DNA of 64,000 bases from Sphaerotilus sulfidivorans (GTDB lineage Bacteria > Pseudomonadota > Gammaproteobacteria > Burkholderiales > Burkholderiaceae_C): contig NZ_JACCPY010000002.1 of NCBI RefSeq assembly GCF_013426975.1, positions 124,001-188,000 on the forward strand, read 5' to 3'. Shown here in pieces: positions 59,480 to 64,000 of the stretch. The position numbers were made by a program, and so were the translations under genes. The notes under the pieces are model-generated. The model had not been told where the DNA came from and did not search any database. It was given only the letters and a program-made list of their open reading frames with translations. Each line of letters starts with the position of its first letter. Position 1 is the first letter of the stretch.

Positions 59480-60766
59480 ATGTCCAGGATGAATTTCCGT
59501 CTGAATGTCGTTGTGCGCGCTGCTCTGGCCGGTGCGCTGCTCGGCCTGTGTGCCGTGGCCCAGGCCGCCGAGCCGGTGCGGCTGGCGCTGATCGAGGGCC
59601 TGTCGGGCCCGTTCGCCAATGCCGGCGAGGCGGTGGCGCGCAATCTGGGCTGGGCGATCGAGCGGGTCAATGCCCGTGGTGGCGTGAAGCTGCCGGGCGG
59701 CGCGCGCCCGCTGGAGCTGGTGCGCATGGACAGCAAGGGCTCGACCGAGGAGGCGCTGGCGCTGCTGCGCGCGGCCACCGACCAGGCCGTGCCGGTGGTG
59801 ATGCAGGGCAACAGCTCGGCGGTGGCGGCTGCGCTGGTCGAGGCGCTCAACCGCCACAACGCCCGCGAGCCCCAGCGTCGCGCGCTGTTCCTCAACTACG
59901 CCGCGGTCGATCCGGTGCTGACCAACGAGAAGTGCAGCCCCTGGCATTTCCGCTTCGACGCGCATGCCGACATGCGCCTGTCGGCGCTGGTCGATGTGCT
60001 GCAGCAGGACAGCGCGCTGCGCAGCATCTACCTGATCGGCCAGGACTACAGCTTCGGCCAGCATGTGCTGAAAAGGGGGCGCGAGATGATCGCCGCGCGC
60101 CGGCCCGACATCCGCATCGCCGGCGAGGAGCTGCATCCGGTCGGCCGCATCAAGGACTTCCTGCCCTACGCGACCAAGATCAAGGCCAGCGGCGCGCAGG
60201 CGGTGCTGACCGGCAACTGGGGCAATGACCTGACGCTGCTGATCAAGGCCGCGCGCGATGTCGGCTTCGAGGGCAGGTTCTACACCTTCTACGGCAATGC
60301 GCTGGGCGTGCCGGCCACGCTGGGCGAGAGCGGGGCAGGGCGGGTGCTCGCGGTGGCGGAGTGGCATCCGAATGCCGGCGACAAGGCCTCCGAGGCGCTG
60401 GTGCGATCCTTCCGCCAGCGCTTCCCGAAGCCGCAGGACGACTATCTGCACCTGCGCATGCAGGTGATGGTCGAGATGCTGGCGCAGGCGATCGAGCGCG
60501 CCGGCTCGCTGGACGCGACCGCGGTCGCGCGTGCGCTGTCGGGCGCGCGCTTCGACGGCCGGGCGCTCGGCGGCCTGGGCGCGGGCCGGATGCGCGCCGC
60601 CGACCACCAGTTCATCCAGCCGCTCTATGTCAGCACGATGCAGAAGGCCGGCAGCGAGGGCGTGCGCTTCGATGTCGAGGGCAGCGGCTACGGCTTCCGC
60701 ACCGTGCGCTATCTCGAGCCGGATCAGACGGCGCAGCCGCATTCGTGCAAGATGGCCCCCATCTGA
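59480..60766 (+). CDS. Periplasmic ABC transporter substrate-binding protein (Leu/Ile/Val type)
   Basis: The 428-residue protein has a Sec signal ending AVAQAAE and the Peripla_BP_6 fold: RLALIEGLSGPFANAGEAVARNLGWAIERVNARGG, LIGQDYSFGQHVL, and later FYGNALGVPATLGE. The family binds branched-chain amino acids, amides or aromatic acids. No permease or ATPase genes are adjacent, so it is an orphan binding protein here. An ATG three codons later is also possible as start. Confidence 0.88.
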   Translation: MSRMNFRLNVVVRAALAGALLGLCAVAQAAEPVRLALIEGLSGPFANAGEAVARNLGWAIERVNARGGVKLPGGARPLELVRMDSKGSTEEALALLRAATDQAVPVVMQGNSSAVAAALVEALNRHNAREPQRRALFLNYAAVDPVLTNEKCSPWHFRFDAHADMRLSALVDVLQQDSALRSIYLIGQDYSFGQHVLKRGREMIAARRPDIRIAGEELHPVGRIKDFLPYATKIKASGAQAVLTGNWGNDLTLLIKAARDVGFEGRFYTFYGNALGVPATLGESGAGRVLAVAEWHPNAGDKASEALVRSFRQRFPKPQDDYLHLRMQVMVEMLAQAIERAGSLDATAVARALSGARFDGRALGGLGAGRMRAADHQFIQPLYVSTMQKAGSEGVRFDVEGSGYGFRTVRYLEPDQTAQPHSCKMAPI

Positions 60767-60787
60767 AATTTCCCGTCGGGAGCCCTG

Positions 60788-61981
60788 ATGCGCGCGCTGA
60801 TCGCCGACCTTCCCGCCTCGCGCATCCGCGAGGTCGCCGATGCCGGCCTGGGCCGCTCCGACGTGCTGGCCTTCTGGTTCGGCGAGAGCGACGAGATCAC
60901 GCCGGTGCCGGTGCGCGATGCGGCCGTCACCTCGATCGAGGCGGGCGAGACTTTCTATTCACCCAACCTCGGCCTGCCGGAGCTGCGCGCGGCGCTGGCT
61001 GCGCAGGTCTCGCGGCTGCATGCGCCGCCGGTGCCGATCGGGCCGGAGCGGGTCGCGGTGACGTCCTCGGGCGTCAGCGCGCTGATGCTGGCGCAGCAGG
61101 CGCTGGTCGAGGCCGGCGACGAGGTGGTGGTGGTCGTGCCGGTCTGGCCCAATCTGGCCGCGCAGCCGGCGATCCTGGGCGCGCGGGTGCGCCGGGTGAG
61201 CCTGCAGCCGGGCGCCGGCGGCGTCTGGTCGCTTGATCTGGATGCGCTGCTCGCCGCCGTCACGCCGGCCACGCGGGTGCTGATCGTCAATGCACCGAAC
61301 AACCCGACCGGCTGGACGATGAGCCGCGCCGAGCAGCAGGCGCTGCTGGCGCACTGCCGTCGCACCGGCACCTGGATCGTCGCCGACGAGGTCTACGAGC
61401 GGCTGCATTACCCGCAGGATCCGCCGCCCGCCGGCTCGGGCGAGGCGGCGCGGCTGTGCGCGCCGAGCTTTCTCGACATCGCCGCGCCCGACGATCGGCT
61501 GATCGTCATCCACAGCTTCTCGAAGAGCTTCCTGATGACCGGCTGGCGCCTGGGCAGCCTGATCGCGCCCGAGGCGCTGATGCCGCACATCGCCAAGCTG
61601 ATCGAGTTCAACACCTCCTGCGCGCCGGTCTTCGTGCAGCGCGCCGGGCTGGCGGCGCTGGCGGCCGCGCCCGAGGCGGTGCCGGCGCTGCAGTCGCGGC
61701 TGCGGCTGTGCCGCGACACGCTGGTCGACGCGCTGCAGGCGCTGCCCCGCGTCGAGGTCGCACGCCCCGACGGCGCGATGTACGCCTTCCTGCGCATCGA
61801 GGGCGAGCCCGACTCGCTGGCGCTGGCGCGCCGCCTGGTGGCCGAGCACGGCCTGGGTCTGGCGCCGGGCTCGGCCTTCGGGCCGGAGGGCGAGGGCTGG
61901 CTGCGGTGGTGCTTCGCGTCACGCCAGCCGCAGCGGCTGCTCGCCGGCGTCGATCGGCTCGCGCAGGCCTTGGCGCTATAA
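60788..61981 (+). CDS. PLP-dependent class I/II aminotransferase
   Basis: The 397-residue fold-type I enzyme has NAPNNPTGWTMSR, the Asp-Glu-Val-Tyr of VADEVYERLHY and the Schiff-base lysine in HSFSKSFLMTGWRLGS. It transfers amino groups between amino and keto acids; the substrate is not evident. Its stop codon lies inside the -10 element of the rpsO promoter, so the two units abut. Confidence 0.9.
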   Translation: MRALIADLPASRIREVADAGLGRSDVLAFWFGESDEITPVPVRDAAVTSIEAGETFYSPNLGLPELRAALAAQVSRLHAPPVPIGPERVAVTSSGVSALMLAQQALVEAGDEVVVVVPVWPNLAAQPAILGARVRRVSLQPGAGGVWSLDLDALLAAVTPATRVLIVNAPNNPTGWTMSRAEQQALLAHCRRTGTWIVADEVYERLHYPQDPPPAGSGEAARLCAPSFLDIAAPDDRLIVIHSFSKSFLMTGWRLGSLIAPEALMPHIAKLIEFNTSCAPVFVQRAGLAALAAAPEAVPALQSRLRLCRDTLVDALQALPRVEVARPDGAMYAFLRIEGEPDSLALARRLVAEHGLGLAPGSAFGPEGEGWLRWCFASRQPQRLLAGVDRLAQALAL

Positions 61982-61982
61982 T
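61977..61982 (+). promoter_or_regulatory. Consensus -10 box of the rpsO promoter
   Basis: A perfect TATAAT, with no good -35 at 16-18 bases (TCGGCT at best). It overlaps the aminotransferase stop. The start point would be near 61990, at the first leader hairpin. Confidence 0.6.
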
Positions 61983-61988
61983 GGCGGG

Positions 61989-62044
61989 CTTCGCCGGTCG
62001 CCAGACTGGCGAAGACCACACGGCGCGGATCGGTTCCATCCGCG
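61989..62044 (+). promoter_or_regulatory. Two stem-loops in the rpsO leader
   Basis: Hairpin 1 (61989-62014) pairs CTTCGCCGGTC with GACTGGCGAAG around a GCCA loop, 11 bp with one G-U. Hairpin 2 (62024-62044) pairs CGCGGAT with ATCCGCG around a 7-base loop. Both precede the ribosome-binding site. Leader structures bound by S15 control rpsO translation in several bacteria. Confidence 0.5.
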
Positions 62045-62086
62045 ACCGCAAGTCAAACCATCAATCCGGAACCGAAGGAAACGCAC

Positions 62087-62350
62087 ATGTCCGAAATCAA
62101 CAAGGCCGAGATCGTCGCCGCCAACGCCCGCGGCGTGGCCGACACCGGCTCTCCTGAAGTCCAGGTCGCGCTGCTGACCGCGCGCATCAACCACCTGACC
62201 CCGCACTTCAAGGCCAACAAGAAGGACCACCACGGTCGTCGCGGCCTGCTGCGCATGGTCAGCCGCCGTCGCAAGCTGCTGGACTACCTGAAGGCCAAGG
62301 ACGCCGACCGCTATGTCGCGCTGATCCAGAAGCTGGGCCTGCGCAAGTAA
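62087..62350 (+). CDS. rpsO: 30S ribosomal protein S15
   Basis: The 87-residue protein has the S15 pattern [22 protein letters not shown] and the RNA-binding block [24 protein letters not shown]. It binds the central domain of 16S rRNA early in 30S assembly. GAAGGAAA precedes the ATG. The rpsO-pnp order is conserved across proteobacteria. Confidence 0.98.
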   Translation: MSEINKAEIVAANARGVADTGSPEVQVALLTARINHLTPHFKANKKDHHGRRGLLRMVSRRRKLLDYLKAKDADRYVALIQKLGLRK

Positions 62351-62366
62351 TCTGCGCATGCATGCG

Positions 62367-62406
62367 AAGAGCCTGTCTGGATCAGCCAGCACAGGCTCTT
62401 TGTTTT
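62367..62406 (+). terminator. Intrinsic terminator or attenuator between rpsO and pnp
   Basis: AAGAGCCTGT and ACAGGCTCTT form a 10-bp stem; CTGG/CCAG inside can extend it. A T-rich tract TTTGTTTTT follows. It may end most rpsO transcripts and allow partial readthrough into pnp. Confidence 0.85.
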
Positions 62407-62472
62407 TCTGAATTCCCGACGTCCCTCTTCCCAGTTCCTCATCAGTCCCTTCGGTCGCGCGTGGGCGCTGCT

Positions 62473-62525
62473 GTGTCATTCCACCGGGGTCGCGCCAGCG
62501 GCCTGCGGCCCCGGTGGAATGGCAT
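62473..62525 (+). promoter_or_regulatory. Long stem-loop in the pnp leader
   Basis: CATTCCACCGGGG (62477-62489) and CCCCGGTGGAATG (62509-62521) pair perfectly over 13 bp, extendable to 17 bp with G-U pairs, around a 19-base loop. It ends 42 bases before the pnp ATG. In E. coli the pnp leader has a stem cut by RNase III, which lets PNPase repress its own synthesis. Confidence 0.7.
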
Positions 62526-62567
62526 CCCAGCCGCGGTGACCGGGACCCTCACACGGAAATCCCCTCC

Positions 62568-64000
62568 ATGAGCCTGTTCAACAAAGTCACCAAGACCTTC
62601 ACCTGGGGTCAGCACACCGTCACGCTGGAAACCGGCGAGGTTTCGCGCCAGGCCTCCGGCGCCGTCATCGTCAACATCGACGACACCGTGGTGCTGGCCA
62701 CCGTGGTCGGCGCCAAGGGCGCCAAGCCGGGCCAGGACTTCTTCCCGCTGACCGTCGACTACATCGAGAAGACCTACGCCGCCGGCAAGATCCCGGGCAG
62801 CTTCTTCAAGCGCGAGGCCAAGCCCTCCGAGCTGGAGGTGCTGACCAGCCGCCTCATCGACCGCCCGCTGCGCCCGCTGTTCCCGGAAGGCTTCTACAAC
62901 GAGGTGCATGTCGTCGTGCACCTGCTGTCGCTGAACCCGGAGGTCTCGGCCGACATCGCCGCCCTGATCGGCTCCAGCGCCGCGCTGGCGATCTCGGGCA
63001 TCCCGTTCAACGGCCCGGTCGGCGCCGCGCGCGTGGGCTATGTCAACGGCGAGTACGTGCTCAACCCCGGTCCGACGCAGCTGAAGTCCTCCAAGCTGGA
63101 CCTGGTGGTCGCCGGCACCGAGGCCGCCGTGCTGATGGTCGAGTCCGAGGCCGACCAGCTGTCGGAAGAGGTGATGCTGGGCGGCGTGAGCTTCGGCCAC
63201 GCCCAGGCCAAGGTGGCGATCGCCGCGATCAACGATCTGGTGCGTGACGCCGGCAAGCCCGACTGGATCGAGTCCGGTCTGTGGACCCCGCCGGCCAAGA
63301 ACGAGCCGCTGATCGCCAAGGTCGAGGAATTCGGTCTGGCCAGGATCCAGGCTGCCTACCAGATCCGCTCCAAGCAGGCCCGCACCCAGGCCTGCCGCAC
63401 CGCCTACGCCGAGACCAAGGCCGCGCTGACCGCCGCCGGCGTCGAGTTCGACGGCGTCGAGGTCGACAACCTGCTGTTCGAGCTGGAAGCCAAGACCGTC
63501 CGTGGTCAGATCCTGGCCGGCGAGCCGCGCATCGACGGCCGCGACACCCGCACCGTGCGCCCGATCGAGATCCGCACCGGCGTGCTGCCGCGCACCCACG
63601 GCTCGGCGCTGTTCACCCGTGGCGAGACGCAGGCGCTGGTCGTCGCGACCCTGGGCACCGACCAGGACGCGCAGCGCATCGACGCGCTGGCCGGCGAGTT
63701 CCGCGACACCTTCCTGTTCCACTACAACATGCCCCCGTTCGCTACCGGCGAAGTGGGCCGCATGGGCTCGACCAAGCGCCGCGAGACCGGTCACGGCCGT
63801 CTGGCCAAGCGCGCGCTGGTGCCGCTGCTGCCGAACAAGGAAGACTTCGCCTACACCATCCGCGTCGTCTCGGAGATCACCGAGTCCAACGGCTCGTCGT
63901 CGATGGCTTCGGTCTGCGGCGGCTGCCTGGCGATGATGGACGCCGGCGTGCCGATGAAGGCGCATGTCGCCGGCATCGCGATGGGCCTGATCAAGGAAGG
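62568..64000 (+). CDS. pnp: Polynucleotide phosphorylase, N-terminal part (3' end outside window)
   Basis: The frame is open to the window end, giving 477 complete codons of an expected 700 or so. It starts [18 protein letters not shown] and contains the first RNase PH domain ([29 protein letters not shown]), the alpha-helical linker and the start of the second RNase PH domain with [32 protein letters not shown] and [10 protein letters not shown]. PNPase degrades RNA 3' to 5' by phosphorolysis and is part of the degradosome. The KH and S1 domains lie beyond the window. Confidence 0.98.
   Translation, partial: MSLFNKVTKTFTWGQHTVTLETGEVSRQASGAVIVNIDDTVVLATVVGAKGAKPGQDFFPLTVDYIEKTYAAGKIPGSFFKREAKPSELEVLTSRLIDRPLRPLFPEGFYNEVHVVVHLLSLNPEVSADIAALIGSSAALAISGIPFNGPVGAARVGYVNGEYVLNPGPTQLKSSKLDLVVAGTEAAVLMVESEADQLSEEVMLGGVSFGHAQAKVAIAAINDLVRDAGKPDWIESGLWTPPAKNEPLIAKVEEFGLARIQAAYQIRSKQARTQACRTAYAETKAALTAAGVEFDGVEVDNLLFELEAKTVRGQILAGEPRIDGRDTRTVRPIEIRTGVLPRTHGSALFTRGETQALVVATLGTDQDAQRIDALAGEFRDTFLFHYNMPPFATGEVGRMGSTKRRETGHGRLAKRALVPLLPNKEDFAYTIRVVSEITESNGSSSMASVCGGCLAMMDAGVPMKAHVAGIAMGLIKE

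Noticed and set aside
59480..60766. Complete branched-chain amino acid ABC transporter
   Set aside because: Only the binding protein is present; no permease or ATPase genes are adjacent.

Overview
The window is high-GC DNA from a chromosome, packed with genes that mostly use GTG or ATG starts and often overlap by ATGA. The gene content points to a betaproteobacterium of the order Burkholderiales (Sphaerotilus/Leptothrix/Rubrivivax-like): an argH-algZ-algR block, a small Trp-rich protein, DUF3149 and DUF2062 proteins, class I fumarase, and rpsO-pnp. The species assignment is inference. I saw no tRNA, rRNA, CRISPR array or transposase.

Layout. 1-3 kb: the 3' part of pilY1 coupled to a pilE-type pilin gene. 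3-7.5 kb: MoxR ATPase, a degenerate MfnB-like barrel protein, SirB2, a hemerythrin-like protein, a TRIC channel with a possible 22-residue micro-ORF, a flavin reductase and a SUI1 protein. 7.5-11.3 kb: ykgJ, argH and the AlgZ/AlgR-type LytS/LytTR pair. 11.3-17.3 kb: three tandem paralogous secreted beta-helix proteins (one of them a lipoprotein), then a divergent GT4 glycosyltransferase. 18.6-28.2 kb: an efflux module (MFP-RND-OMF-MFS-GNAT facing a BaeSR/AdeRS-like two-component system) bracketed by direct copies of a 46-bp palindromic repeat. 28.3-37.9 kb: rhlE and an exopolysaccharide cluster (epimerase, Gfo/Idh/MocA dehydrogenase, GT2, NodB-like protein, O-antigen-ligase-like protein, GT4, hexapeptide acyltransferase), ending in a strong terminator that may belong to a structured RNA. 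38-48.5 kb: DUF3149, RluA-type pseudouridine synthase, MscS channel, then a cyclic-di-GMP block (histidine kinase plus receiver-GGDEF-EAL protein; divergently a pseudopilin and a membrane GGDEF-EAL protein behind a near-consensus sigma-28 promoter) and DUF2062. 48.5-57.5 kb: fumarase, an 11-bp tandem repeat, an unusually large class A-like penicillin-binding protein, a UPF0114 protein, acs, cytochrome c and a Trp-rich protein. 57.5-64 kb: lgt, tsaD, a periplasmic binding protein, an aminotransferase, rpsO and the 5' part of pnp.

Themes. Surface behaviour dominates: type IV pilus tip parts, AlgZR, beta-helix proteins, exopolysaccharide synthesis and cyclic-di-GMP turnover. In Pseudomonas, AlgZ/FimS-AlgR controls the pilY1-pilE operon and exopolysaccharide, so their proximity here suggests a related circuit (inference). 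The points most worth a second look are the repeat-bracketed efflux island, the beta-helix trio sitting where hemC would be expected next to algR, the sigma-28 promoter ahead of the cyclic-di-GMP gene, the long stem-loop in the pnp leader, and the structured region at 37.74-37.89 kb.
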